From: Flaveria trinervia
Lineage: Eukaryota; Streptophyta; Magnoliopsida; Asterales; Asteraceae
Length of the DNA stretch: 64,000 nt
Direction: 5' to 3'
NCBI GenBank assembly: GCA_025506515.1
Contig: CM046443.1
Coordinates: forward strand, 40,436,831-40,500,830
Shown: positions 1-11,878 of the stretch, one piece after another
Layout: each line of letters begins with the position of its first letter
Numbering within the stretch: the first letter of the stretch is position 1
Position numbers and translations under genes: made by a program
The notes under the pieces: generated by a model
The model's input: the letters and a program-made list of their open reading frames with translations, nothing else
What the model was told of the DNA's origin: nothing
The model's database searches: none

Positions 1-337
1 TTTTCACCAACTCATGTAAGTTGGTGACTTGCAGAGGCACAGCGGAAAGGTGTCCAGCTTTACAGAAAAGTACATCAGAAAAAGCATGTCTTAAAAGTCT
101 TCGGAAGAAATCTGTCTTCATAACTTGAAGATTCGGAAGACTTTGTCTCTGAGGCTTCGGAAGACTTCATCTTTGGCTTCAGAAGATATTGGTCTTGGCT
201 TTGGAAGATTTTACACTTAGAGTATTTTCTAATGCATTGTGTAAAACTTCCGAAGCATTCTTCACTTCAGTACTTAGTGCATGTTGCTGAGACACTTTGG
301 ATGTTTTGGGTTGCATCAGACTTAAGGAATCCTTACA
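1..337 (-). repeat. Element A 3' LTR, partial
   Basis: This matches 11548-11878 with a few substitutions and small indels. It ends in TTACA at 337, which reads TGTAAGG on the minus strand, the start of the LTR. The remaining ~450 bp lie left of the window. It carries several copies of the family motif CTTCGGAAG (for example near 106 and 166), some already mutated relative to the right LTR. Confidence 0.92.
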
Positions 338-350
338 AACTCCCCCAGGC
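338..350 (-). other. Polypurine tract of element A
   Basis: On the minus strand this reads GCCTGGGGGAGTT directly before the 3' LTR. It is the expected primer for plus-strand DNA synthesis. Nearly the same tract lies at the same place in elements B (15594) and C (28170). Confidence 0.85.
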
Positions 351-378
351 TAATGCTACCAAAACACTTAGAAGATCT

Positions 379-3300
379 TCAGATGTTGGTAGTCTTCAGT
401 ACAATCAAGACCATTCCTTTCTTCATTAGATGGTCAGGATCATCAAGATTCTCATAGTATCTTCTCATCTCAAAGAGACATGCAGAGGTAAGTTGATTAT
501 GTCTTGCCAGGAGTAGACATTCTCAACACTTTGATCTCTGATAACATTCCATCTTTCTGGATTGGTAGAATAAGTCCAGGACAAGATGGGTGTCTTAGTT
601 GTTAGAGGAGCCACTTGCATGGAGTTGATTGGGCTGCCTCATCATGCACTTCTTAGGTTGATCTGGTTCAGCCTGAGGTGTAGAGGTAGATGACTTTGGC
701 TTCTTCTTAGTCTTTGGTTTAGAAGCCATTTTCTTCTTCCTCTTAGATGTCTTTAACTGAGAAGACTGGTCTGCAGCACCATGTTGATCATCAGTGTCTT
801 TCTCAGTTGGGTGTTCCTCCCTCACAGGTTCAGAAGGAGAGGGAGTTTGACCTGTCTTGGATAAGAAGATGAAGTTTGCTGAGGCTTAGCTAGAGGTTGG
901 GTTTAGGTGTCTCAGGTTGTTCAAACTTGACCTCCACTTCAGGTGGGACTTGACTTGGGAAAGAAAGTGCAAGTCAATCAGTTCTCCACTTTTAATCTTC
1001 CGCTTGATCACCCTTATATGCTCATCCATTGTAGATAGAGACATGGGGCCAAGTCTCCTTCCGGAGAATCCATATAGCTTGAAGAAGCTCATCATTCTTT
1101 GTCTGTCAGCAGACTTCTTTGCATCTTTTGAATGATGACTTGACTTTGCAGCTTCTTCCCTTAGCTTCCTTTTGGTTGTTTTTCTTTCTTTGACTAGCTC
1201 AAGCTCAAGTTGCTTTAGGTACTCGAACTCAATGAAGTCATAGGACAGGGGAAGAAGTGCATTTGCCTGATAGAATCCTGTGGCACTCAGGTAGTTGATC
1301 ATCTTGATCCTATCTTTTCTTTATCTACCTGAGGTTCTTGTGGAGCCACATCTTCCTGTGCGGGACTTTCTTGAACTGGAGAGAGAGTGGGAGCATGCTT
1401 GTAAAGCCTTTTTTGTCTCTTCTCCTCTTTGAATTGGAGAAGTAACCTTGCATCCTCTTTCTCCTTCATCTCTCTTGACACTTCCATGTCAGCCAGTTCA
1501 TTTAACTCTTCTAAGGGAGGGAAATGATTTCATCAATATCATAGTTCTTGGTTTGTAAATAGGTAATCCTGACTGCCTTTAACTCATCATCTTGAGTTTG
1601 GTCTGGGGGCAGCCCTGATTGCAGCTTGCATGAAGGTAGATGACCCAGAAGAACTTTCTCCCCTCAGCCTCCTTTTCCTCTCTCTCTCTTCCTCCTCAAT
1701 TTCCTCAGGAATCATTTTCCTTTTCCCTTTGTCACCAACAGACCTTTGTGATTCAGGGTGGATTGAGACTTGGCCTTCATTGCTTGGTGTAGCTTCCATG
1801 CTCTGGCCAGAGAGAGGCTGAGAAACACCTTCACCAGTAGGTGTTTCAGATGGAGTTTGGACCTCTGCAGCAGTTGTTGATGATGAGACAGGGGTCTCAG
1901 GTTCTGCCACTGGGCCTTCAGTCAAGGTTTCCCCTATGAAGCTAATCTTAGGGTCCACCTCAACATCCAGTTGACCGATGACATTGCCTGATTGCCTATG
2001 TCTCCTTCTTAGAGAGAACTCTGCAAGGATCCTTTCTTGGATTCTTTGAGCCAGCCTGTCAGCTTGTCTTGAATTGCTTGGATTGACAAGTGGCATGTTG
2101 ACTAAATCCAGTTTCATAAAAGCTCAGGCTTTGGAACTGAAAAAAAACTTCTTGTTGGCCTTCTATCCTCATCATACCTCCACCTTATGATGTAGTTGCC
2201 AGTTCCTTGTGGTGGAGATGAGACAGCCCTTGGTATACCTTCCTCAAAGAGACTCCTGATGATTGATTCTATAGAGTCCACATTAATGTGAACTTGAGGA
2301 AGTTGCTGAGAATGCACAACAGCAAGTGAGGATGGTGAGTCCTCTATGTCCTTCTCTTTGAAGAACTCCCAGGTTCTGTGGTTGTAACAACTTTCTCCCC
2401 CTTTTTTGTAGCAGCACCCCTTGCATAGGTGAGCTGGAGGATAAGTCAATTACTTCTACAGGTTCTTGTGTTCCTGGTTGAGTTGTCCTTAAAGGTCTTT
2501 CAGCTAGTTTTTCCTGCAGATATGAAATCTGAAGTTGCTAATCATTGACCTGGTTTTGTAAGGTAGTCACCTGAGATTCCAAGTGACTAACCTTAGAGAC
2601 TAAATAGGTGCATGTTTTTGACAATTCTGCACCTTAGTCTCAAATTCCCCTCATCTTCATCAGAAGAATCAGTGGGGGATGAGATGACTGGACCAAAGTC
2701 CTCTCACTCACCACCAGCTTGAGTTTCTTGGCTGCTGGTTTTCCTCTGCTCACTGGCAGCCTCAGTTGAGATGCCAGGGAGCTGAGTTGCCATGGTGGAG
2801 GTCTTAATGATGTAATCACTTTCAAAAGTGAGAGCCTCTTCCATATGGACATCCTGAACAAGTTCAGAAGTGTCCACCTCAGTAATAGGTGACTGATATG
2901 GGATAGACTGAGGAGAGTCAGAGGTACTCATCTCTCTTTGAGTAGGGATGGGAAGAGAGACTCATGGTACTCACTGAATCCTAAGTCTTCATCAGTATAG
3001 AAGGATAGGTTGGGAATTGGTTGGTTGAGATCCAAAGGCTGGGGATGGTAGCTGTCCCCTGAAGGTTGTTCACTTGAGTGTTGAGACTCAGAGTGAAGGC
3101 TTAAGGCTGTTGGGCTAGTGAGCTCATCAGGCTGAGCATGAGGAACCTCAACACTGATTCTTGAAAAATGGGAGTGGTCTGCTCCTCAGGAGAAGTGGGA
3201 GCTCCAGTATCCACTTCTTCCTGTATGAGTGAGTATATGGGTGCCTCCTCAAACTGAATAGTCTGAGCAGGGGTTCGTTTGTATTTCTTTGGTAGGTGAT

Positions 3301-4160
3301 GGATATTTGGGGCTGTGTAGGTGGTTGGAAAGCAGCAGGTGTGGGTTCAACACTAGCTTGTGCTGCTAGGTTGTCACCTTGAGCAATGAGCTCTAACATT
3401 TTTGGGACTAGGGTGTTTCTACCCCTGAGAAGCCTATAGTGGGCTTCTTCATTATTTTAAAGATTCTGGGCTTCATCTGTCCCAATTTAAGAATATTACT
3501 TGTTTCCCTCAACTGTGAGCCCAGTTCACAGTTGAGAATGTGTTGAACATATCTAGGAAACATGTAATACTCTAAGGAGTCTAAGTTTGCAAGTAAATTA
3601 GTATAAACAAATTGTGAATACCTGAACTTGACCCCCTGAACCATTCCATGAACTATAAAGGAGAGATCCTCAGGAATCTGGTCCCATCCACCATGCTTGT
3701 TTGATAAGCTGTGGATAACCACGTGGAGCAGGTATTTCCACTGGGATGAGACCTTCCCTTTCCTGAAGGTCTTTACAGAGAAATCTCCTTCGTAGCCCAT
3801 CTGCTCAAAGGAATGATTTACAGCTTCCTTTGGGAAGAACACCTCACCTTCTTCATCATCCAGCTGAAGATGTCGTTGATGATGGCCGAAGTGATGAAGA
3901 TTGTTCTCCCTTGCACTGTGGCAGACAGTGCCTTCTCCCCGTCCATAATGACCTCTTGGCAGGTCTTCCAGAATTCAAGCAACTGATCCTCATAGAGGGA
4001 GGATCAATGGTTAGGGAGGTGAAGTAGTGAGACAGAGACAAGAAACGGCAAACCTCTGAGAAATGAGGATCTTTCTCAGAGCATAACAGAGCACTTGATT
4101 ATGTTGTCTGTGTAGCTGCATGGTAAAGTTGGGATCATTTCTGTGAGCAAGGTTAGCCAT
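379..4160 (-). pseudogene. Element A 3' ORF (extra ORF after pol), frameshifted
   Basis: A long reading region of about 1,260 codons, broken by several frameshifts, lies between pol and the 3' LTR. The start at 4160 reads MANLAHRNDP. Open pieces follow at 3842-3408 (with the block MGYEGDF then WKYLLHVVIHSL), 3399-3148, 2931-2704, 2449-2114, 2117-1587 (acidic and Arg/Glu-rich), 1487-1299, 1302-886 and 825-595 (Lys-rich). The end is taken as the stop at 379-381, whose preceding residues match element C. The GYEG block, followed about 12 residues later by S-x2-W+Y, recurs in D, and GYE in E, so this is a conserved protein family. I see no signal peptide or membrane segment, so calling it env-like rests on position only. 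Function unknown. Confidence 0.7.
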
Positions 4161-4846
4161 TGTGAGGTAGCTTAGAGATGAAGAAGAAATTTCAGAGAGA
4201 AGAGTTTGGGTTTTAGGTTTGGATGAAAAGCAGATGAGAGAAGAGGGGGAAACCGTTGGGTTTATATGAGAGAGAGGGATTTCAGATAAAGTTTAATGAA
4301 AGAGGATAAACTTTGAAATCCGAACGTCGGTCCCACCTCTGAAAAAGTAGTTTTCTTTTGCTCAAAAAGTAGTTTTCTTGGAATTCGAAAAGCTTCCGAA
4401 GGTAAATTATCTTCGGAAGTTTTAATGAAAAAGCTTCCGAAGCTAAAATGACTTCGGAAGAATTCCTGAGAGTATTTGATGATTTTGCTTCGGAAGAAAA
4501 ATTTAAGACTTGAAAGCTTTGTATAGGGATCAATATAGCTTCCGAGAGTTAATTATTGCTTCGGAAGGAAATGGTCTTTGAAAATAAGTAAGTGTCTAAG
4601 ATAACTATTTAAGCTTCGGAAGATAAAATTGAAATTTCTTCCGAAGATAAATTTCTTAGATAGTTAAATATTTTGAAGATGTGATTTTCTTCCGAGTTAA
4701 AATGAATAACTTCCGAAGTATAAAATCATCATTAATCTAAAGAAAATCTTCCAATCCAAGGAAAAACATGAGCTTATGAAGATGATTGACTAGACAACTT
4801 AGAACACACATTTTTAAGAAATAATAAGAATAGTTTTAAGAAAAAT
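4161..4846 (-). other. Spacer between pol and 3' ORF of element A, with inverted 9-mer array
   Basis: No coding signal. Between 4393 and about 4720 it holds roughly eight copies of CTTCCGAAG/CTTCGGAAG. Two neighbouring inverted pairs, 4393-4401 with 4411-4419 and 4434-4442 with 4452-4460, each leave exactly 9 nt between the arms and could fold as hairpins. A third pair is 4614-4622 with 4638-4646. The same motif fills the equivalent spacer of element B. Confidence 0.8.
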
Positions 4847-6598
4847 TTACTCAAGGTTGATCATCCCAATAGCTGATATTAGATATTTAAATCTTTGTTC
4901 ATCAAAAGCCTTTGTAAACATCAGCATATTGGTCATCTGTGTGAACCTGACAAGTTTAATTAATCCCTTTTCATAATTATCTCTTATTAGATGATACCTG
5001 ATGTTGATGTGTTTGTTCTTGAGTGCTGCAAGGGTCTCAGTGATAGAGATAGCACTATTGTTGTCTATATGGATAGGAGTCTCTTTGAAGTTAAATCCAT
5101 AGTCCAACATCTGATTTGAATCCAAAGCACTTGAGCACAGCAGCTTGCAGCAGCAATGTATTCAGCCTCAGCAGTTGATGCAGACACACAGGATTGTTTC
5201 TTGCATTGCCATGAGACAATCCTTCCACAAGGAATTGACATCCCCCAGATGTAGACTTTGCAGTCATGTTGCAACCACCATAATCACTGTCTGTATAGGC
5301 ATACAGATTGAAATTAGGATTCTTTGGATACCATAGACCAAGTGTTGAAGCACCTTTGAGGTATCTTAAAATTCTTTTCACAGTGATTAAGTGAGACATC
5401 TTAGGGTTGGCTTGATATCTTGCACAAATACATGTAGCAAACATGATATCAGGCCTGCTAGCTGTAAGATACATAAGAGACCCAATCATAGCCCTGTATA
5501 AGTGTTCATCTACACACTGCCCCTCAAGATCTGGACCAAGGGAGTGGTTTCTGGCTATGGGTGTCTTAGCAATCTTACAATCAGTCATGTTGAACCTCTT
5601 GAGTATGTCTTGAACATACTTTGACTGACTTATGAAGATGCCATCCTCAACCTGCTTCACTTGAATTCCCAGAAAGAAGTTGAGTTCTCCCATTGAACTC
5701 ATTTCAAATCTGTCTTTCATCAGCTTCTCAAAGTCTTTACAGAGCTTTGGATTGGTTGAACCAAAGATGATGTCATCTACATATACTTGAACCAGCAATA
5801 AGTCATTTCCCTGTCCTTTGATGAAGAGAGTTCCATCTATAGCACCTCTCCTGTAACCATGTTTACAGAGATACTCAGAAAGTGTCTCATACCACTTCCT
5901 GGGTGCCTGATGCAGCCCATAAAGAGCTTTGTCAAGCTTGCAGACATAATCAGGATGATCAGGGTCTACAAAACCAGGTGGTTGTTTGACATAAACCTCC
6001 TCATCAATCACTCCATATAAGAAAGCACACTTTACATCAAGTTGATAGACTTTGAAGTTCTTGGATGCAGCAAATGCCAAGAATCCCTAACAGCTTCTAG
6101 TCTCGCTACAGGAGCAAAGACATCAGTGTAGTCAATCCCTTCTTCTTGTGTGTATCCTTGAACAACTAGTCTTGCCTTGTTCTTGATGATGATTCCTCTA
6201 TCATCCTTCTTATTCCTAAAAACCCATTTGGTGCCAATGGTACTCTTCCCATGAGGAAGTGGACAAAGGTTCCAAACTTTCTGCCTTTTGAATTGAAGCA
6301 GCTCTTGTTGCATAGCTTCAACCCAACTTCCATCCTTTAGAGCTTCATCAACTTTCTTTGGCTCTATCTGAGATAAGAAACAAGAGTGAAGACAAATATT
6401 TGCTTCATGAGTTTGTCCTCTTGTTCTTACCCCTGTGTCAACATCTCCAATGATGTTTGTGGTGGGGTGAGACCTGTGGATCCTTAGCTGAGGGATCACA
6501 GCAAGTTGCTGAGAGAGATCCAAATTTGAGAAATTTAGATCTGGGCTTAAAGATTTACCTTCCACATTATCACACTTATCAAGATTAACTTGATCCAA
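4847..6598 (-). pseudogene. Element A reverse transcriptase and RNase H
   Basis: This is the C-terminal part of pol, which would copy the element RNA into DNA. Reading 5' to 3' on the minus strand: the linker block NIIGDVDTGVRTR, then the RT start with KWVFRNK and EEGIDYTDVFAPVARLEAVR (6598-6032), a frameshift, then a 330-codon open frame (6080-5091) with YQLDVKCAFLYG, YGLHQAPRKWY and the catalytic YVDDIIFGS near 5770-5785. RNase H begins as YTDSDYGGCN and continues in two shifted frames with STAEAEYIAAASC and IHIDNNSAISI to the stop at 4847 (ending GMINLE). At least three frameshifts make it non-functional. The residues needed for RT catalysis are present. Confidence 0.92.
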
Positions 6599-8285
6599 TG
6601 AGTGTGTGACATCATTGATGTTGTCATCTATGGTATGGTTATTAGCATCAAGAAATTCCTGATCACTATCACCATCACATTGTTGTCTTCTACAATTGAG
6701 GGTCTTTATCTGGTTGAGAAGCCTCTAAGCTGGAATTTGAAGGCATACCAGATGTCAGCTGAATTTGTCATTGTTGTGCTGATAGAAACTTCATTTGTTG
6801 AAGTAGTTTCAACTGGAGCTGAAGATGTATGTCTTGAAGATCTTCCTAGCTCAAATCTTGGGTCAGGATCACCTGTATTTAAATTTTCTGCAGATCCTGA
6901 AACATGCTCACAAGATTTGTTAAAACAGTTGATAACTAAATCAAGATCAAACAGCCAATCCGGACCAGAACCAGCAACACATGGTGTGTGTTCATTGAAA
7001 GTCACATTGGCTGACTCCTAAACTATTCTAGTTCTGAGATTGTATACTCTATAAGCTTTAGCTTGAGAGGAGTATCCAATGAAGTGTCCATCGTCTGATT
7101 TCTCAGCAAACTTGAATTTGATCTTTGGTATTCAAGATGGTGCAGGGACATCCAAATGACCTGAGAAAACCAATGAAAGGTTTCCTCTTGTGCCAAAGTT
7201 CATAAGGGGTCTTACCATGTGTCTTAACTACTAAAACTCTGTTCTGCACATAGCAAGCAGTATTAACTGCCTTTGCCCAGAAGGTGATAGGCAGTTTAGA
7301 GTCAGACAACATAGTTCTTGCAGCTTCAATAAGTGTCCTGTTTCTCCTCTCAGCAACTCCGTTTGCTGAGGAGTCCTGGGAGCACTATATTGTCTTGTAA
7401 TACCTTTTCATCACAAAATGTATCAAGGATTTGGTTCTTGAATTCAGTTCCTTGATCACATCTTATGGTTTTGACCTTGTGATCACATTGATTCTCAACT
7501 TTTAAGATGAAATTCTTCAGAATCTCAGGGGTTTCATCCTTAGTTCTAAGGAAAAAGACCCAAGTGAATCTTGTAAAGTCATCTGTGATCACCAAACAGT
7601 AAGAGGTCCTTCCTAAACTCATTACACTGGTGGGGCCAAAGAGATCCATATGTAACAAGTGTAGGGGAGTAGTGATGGAGTTCTTTTCCTTAGGCTTGTG
7701 AGATACCTTGTGTTGCTTCCCTTTCAGGCATGCAACACAAAGATCATCACTTGTAAACTCTTTCTTTGGCATTCCAGTTACCAGATCATGTTTAATCAAT
7801 TTATTTATGTTCTTAAAGTTTACATGGCACATTCTTTTATGCCATAGGAAAGACTCATCACTATTTGCTTTAGATAGAAAGCATGAAACTTCTCCAGAAG
7901 GAGATGTTTCTTGCAAATCCATCTTGTACATGTTTCCTTTCCTGGGGGCTCTGAGCAGGATATGCTCATGAGGAATGACCACTCCTGGCTTGAGAACAAT
8001 GCACTCATGCTCAGTAAAGAGCATGTTATGACTCTGATCACAAAATTGGGATACACTCAGAAGATTGTACCCAAGCTCCTTAACAAAGTTTACCTTCTTG
8101 ATGCTGAGCTTACCATTTGTGACCTTGCCCCTTCTAGAAATGTAACCACCTTCATGTCCTCCAAAAGCAACTGGTCCTCCATCAATTCTATCAAAATTAT
8201 GGAGTAGAGACCTATTGCCTGGAACAGCCACTGTCAATTATCCAGACATTCCTGTTTGTCTTGAGCTGTTCCCGCACAAAGAAAA
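6599..8285 (-). pseudogene. Element A protease, integrase and linker
   Basis: Protease: the active-site block DSGCSR is readable near 8240-8260, but a short deletion follows at once and shifts the frame. Its ends share AGGC, suggesting slippage between direct repeats. The frame from 8237 gives the pre-integrase zinc domain (HKRMCHVN ... CVACLKGKQ) and the integrase core with the first two catalytic Asp (HMDLFGP, RCDQGTEFKN). Single-base losses around 7360-7420 shift the frame before the catalytic Glu. The frame resumes at 7312-7103 (LPITFWAKAVNTACYVQNR). The linker to RT (7005-6706) is Ser/Thr-rich. Non-functional as it stands. Confidence 0.9.
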
Positions 8286-8288
8286 TGA

Positions 8289-11006
8289 TTAGTTACATTT
8301 GGAAACCCAAGCCTTACTTGTCTTGGGCTTACTAAGTGTAATAGAAGGTAATGCAACAGTAATAGATCCTATGGTTGTACTATGGGGATCTTCAGCTGTT
8401 GTTGATGGAGAAATTTCAGTCATTTGGTCTTTCTTAGACTTCCACACCACCTTTGGAGTCTTGGACTTGACCTTCAAAACCTTAGAAGCTTTTGGAACTT
8501 CACACATTTTGATGACTGAACCTTCGGAAGATTCTACAGTCACTGCAGTAGACTTTAGTGCTTCGGAAGAACTCCTTTCTTCCGAGACCAATTTTACTTC
8601 CGAAGGTAATTTTCCATTTACCTTCTTCTTTGATTTGGAGCTTCCGAAGGAAACAGACTTTCCTTCCGAAGCTTGAGACTTCTTGAGATTCTTTGAAGTC
8701 TTTGAATTGGTCATGTGGATTGTACTTTTAGGATTGTATGGGCAATCCTTGGCAATGTGAGAAGTACTTTCACACATGACACATAACATTTTCTTCTTCA
8801 AAGGAGTCTCCTTTTGAGAGCAAGACTGGCTTTGGTCACATTCCTTCTCCACCTTCATCTTGGTAGATGCTGAGACAGTTCTTTTGGGCTGTGAACTGTT
8901 CTTGGAGTTTGATGGTCCAGGCTGTGCAGCAGTGGTACACAGCAGCTCAGTCTTCTTCTTTGCACTGTGATGATTGAACATGAACCAGTACTTTAGCTGA
9001 GGAGTCTTGGTTGATGTCTTCAGTCTTTACTACTTTGAAACCTGCAGAGATAAAACCTTGTTTCTGCTTAGCATCAAAAGTAGCCTTGATTTCTTGAGCC
9101 TTCTTTGCTTTCCTTTTGCTCTTCCTGATCAAGTTCTTTCTCTTAGACTTGGTCATCACAGTTGATTTCTTCTCCTCAGAAGGATAGTGGCCCTTGGAAG
9201 AATCCTCATCTTCACTCTTCTCAGAGGAATTCTTCACTATCACTTCTTCATCATCCTCACTTATAGGATCTATGAGAGGAAGCTCATCTTCACAAGTTCC
9301 ACATCTAGGAGATCTTACAGACAAGATTGTGTGTGGAGGAGCTATCTCATTTGATCCCAGTCCCTGTCTGTTTTGATAGCACACTTTGTTGTGCAGGGAT
9401 GAGTATCATGTTCTTGAAGGTCTCTTCTTCAAGAACACTCTTTTCTGCCCTGGCTTTGCTGATCACAAGCTCAGCCTGGCACTCAGTTAGCTTGGTTATG
9501 AGATCTTGAATTTGAGTTCTAAAGTCTGTGTGTTCATGTTTTAGAGCTGAAATGGTTTTCTCTAAGTCCTCTATTTTCAGTTTATAATCATTTTCAGACT
9601 TTCTAAAATCAGATTTTAAAATGTTTAAGGACTCAAGATCAGATCTCATCTCCAAGTTGTAGGACTGTATCTATTTACTTTAGCAATGCATTCAGGAGTA
9701 CAGAGATGTTCCAATACCTTGGCTTCATCATGATCAGCCATCAGTGCTTGGTTTGGAGAAGCATCTTCCACCTGAAAACTCCAGTCAAAACCTCCTTCTT
9801 CAACAGCAACAGCAGCATGTTGCTTAGTCTTCTCAGACTGAGGAGCTTTGTCAGTGTAGTTTGGTCTGGGTTGTGTTGGCCCCCATTTTCTTTAGGTGCC
9901 TTACACTCCCTAGCAAAGTGACCCATAAGGTTAGTTGTAACACTTAACTTTGCTTTTATCCAGCCCAAACTTTCCACTGATAGCATTGCTTGGAAATCTT
10001 CTTCCTGTTCTCTTGTAGAACTTCTTGGCTCTGTGAGTGAGGAGAGCCATCTGCTGAACTATCTCCATGTATTCAGGTCATCTGGATGAATACAGTCCAG
10101 GTCTTCAAGAGTGAAGAGATAATTCCCACAGCTTTCATCAGTAGACACAAAGGCTTGAGAAGAACTTGTCTCTTGGAATGGACTTCCTTGAGTAAAGTTC
10201 TCTCTTGGTGTCTCCGGGAAGGTGATGAAAGGACCCTTATGTGAGTTGTCAGGGTAGCATATGAGATGATGTTGGGGTTCTATGCTGTCCCTTTCAACTA
10301 CATGAAGGGCTGAACCCATTTGATTGTTGGAGTTTCCAGATGAACCTTGCATGTTCATTTCCATCTGGTATCCACTAAGAATCCCATACAACTCTGTCAG
10401 AGTAAGAGTTTTAAGGTTCTCAGTCCTCTTGATCACCATACAATAGTGTCCATTGCCTAGGAAGTGAGGACATGAACTTTCTTACAATGTCCCTGTTCTC
10501 AAGAGGTACTCCTCCATCCACTAGGGTATCCACAATCTCAACATACCTGAAGTATTGTTGGGTCATGGTTTCACCTGCTTTGAAGGTGAAATTTTCAAAC
10601 TGCTGCTTTAGAAGATCTTTCTTGTTCTCCTTGGCTTCAGAGGAGCCTTCATACATCAGCTTCAGTGCACCCCACAGCTGTTTAGCTGTTTTGCACTTCT
10701 TAAAACCTCTGTATACAGAGTTTGGGAGAGCAGTCTGAAGAGCAGTCATGGCCTCCTATCAATCTCTACTCTTTTCCTATCTTCATCTGAGTAGTTGGCC
10801 ATATCTTTAGGGATCATACCAGCACCAGTAGCAGAGGGGGTGCTGGGTATGAAAGGTCCATTTACAACAGATTCCCACATTCTTGAGTCAAGAGACCTGA
10901 TGAAGCCTTCCATCCTCATGCACCAAGTGTCAAAATCATCAAGAGTGATCAGTGGGGATTTGTTCATGGTTCCAGTCTCCATATCAGTCTTTGAGATGGA
11001 AGCCAT
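8289..11006 (-). pseudogene. Element A gag, frameshifted
   Basis: This is the capsid/nucleocapsid region. The start is ATG at 11006 (MASISKTDMETG), just after the primer site. An N-terminal block with WCMRMEGF and MWESVVNGPF is followed by a frameshift at about 10750, then KQLWGALKLMY and FRYVEIVDTLVDGG typical of Copia gag. Another shift at about 10440 leads to 10439-10059. The first zinc knuckle (9986-9741) keeps only GHFARECKAPK because a frameshift removed its first two Cys. A coiled coil lies at 9655-9347. A second, intact CCHC knuckle (CVMCESTSHIAKDC) lies in the 8981-8289 frame. The tail contains repeated SE dipeptides encoded by the CTTCGGAAG 9-mer (8522-8671). Confidence 0.88.
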
Positions 11007-11076
11007 TTGAAGAGTTTAGTTTTTGTGTGTGTGAGGGATCTTAAGATGGTTAGATCTTATATCAAGAACCTGGAAA

Positions 11077-11088
11077 GCTCTGATACCA
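11077..11088 (-). other. Primer binding site, element A
   Basis: The minus strand reads TGGTATCAGAGC, complementary to the 3' end of plant initiator-Met tRNA. Two bases separate it from the LTR, which begins TGCAGG on the plus strand at 11091. This proves the minus orientation of the element. Confidence 0.95.
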
Positions 11089-11090
11089 AT

Positions 11091-11878
11091 TGCAGGACCG
11101 TTTAAGGGCTTTAACACAATTACAACACAACGACACAAAGAGAGGAGATTAACTAAACTTTAATCAACAGTGAACTGGGTTAACCAAAGTGATACAAAGA
11201 GCACAAGTAAAGTAAGAGACAGAACACAGAGAGTTTGGTTTTCAAGAATGCAGTATATTGCTTTCTCTATGTTCTTTTACAAGTGTTTCAAAGCATAAGA
11301 TAAAAGATACAAGAACATGAGATACTTATACTACATCCTACAGCTGGCTATACTTTGAAAGCCAGCTGGATACAATTGACTAGACACACAACAAAATCAA
11401 TTGTAGAGTCAAAAGGCATTGCCTTTTGACTTGTGACTATGACATGCCATAGCTCACATCCTTATCTATTACAAAAAGGATAAAGTACATAAAGTAGAAA
11501 GTATACAGACTCAAGACCTCAATGTACAGTTACCAAAAGCATGGACCTTTTCACCAACTCATGTAAGTTGGTGACTTGCAGAGGCACAGCGGAAAGGTGT
11601 CCAGCTTTACAGAAATACATCAGAAAAAGCATGTCTTAAAAGTCTTCGGAAGAAATCTGTCTTCATAACTTGAAGCTTCGGAAGACTTGTCTCTGAGGCT
11701 TCGGAAGACTTCATCTTTGCTTCGGAAGATATTGGTCTTGGCTTCGGAAGATTTTACACTTAGAGTATTTTCTAATGCATTGTGTAAAACTTCGAAGCAT
11801 TTTCACTTCAGTACTTAGTGCATGTTGCTGAGACACTTTGGATGTTTTGGGTTGCATCAGACTTAAGGAATCCTTACA
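11091..11878 (-). repeat. Element A 5' LTR (788 bp)
   Basis: On the plus strand it runs from TGCAGGACCG to CCTTACA. Read as the element it has the TG...CA ends expected. A TATA-like TATAAGTA lies on the minus strand at 11323-11330 and is the probable promoter core. Five CTTCGGAAG copies cluster at about 11642-11750, upstream of that box in the sense of transcription, so they sit where an enhancer would be. Confidence 0.93.

Larger units (their letters stand above)
1..11878 (-). mobile_element. Element A: Copia (Sirevirus-like) LTR retrotransposon, nearly complete, left end cut by window
   Basis: On the minus strand the order is 5' LTR (11091-11878), primer site, gag, protease, integrase, RT, RNase H, non-coding spacer, long 3' ORF, polypurine tract and 3' LTR (1-337, incomplete). 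The sequence from position 1 is repeated at 11548, which fixes the LTR pair. Where they overlap the two LTRs differ at only a handful of sites (about 96-97 % alike by eye), so the insertion is fairly recent. Every coding region nevertheless has frameshifts. The right target-duplication copy would be ATATA at 11879-11883; the left copy is outside the window. The last LTR fragment in the window (63913-64000) is of the same family. Confidence 0.9.

Noticed and set aside
4393..4646. Heat-shock element reading of the 9-mer
   Set aside because: TTC and GAA are separated by one base in TTCGGAA, not by two as in the usual nTTCnnGAAn arrangement, so the match is poor.
8299..8676. Plus-strand open frame opposite gag
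   Set aside because: Shadow of A gag on the minus strand. Similar antisense frames at 2.6, 9.2, 17.4, 23.7 and 29.0 kb were also left out.
11077..11088. tRNA-like sequence
   Set aside because: Only the 12-nt primer site complementary to tRNA-iMet is present, not a tRNA gene. The same applies at 13727, 26460, 44476 and 58964.
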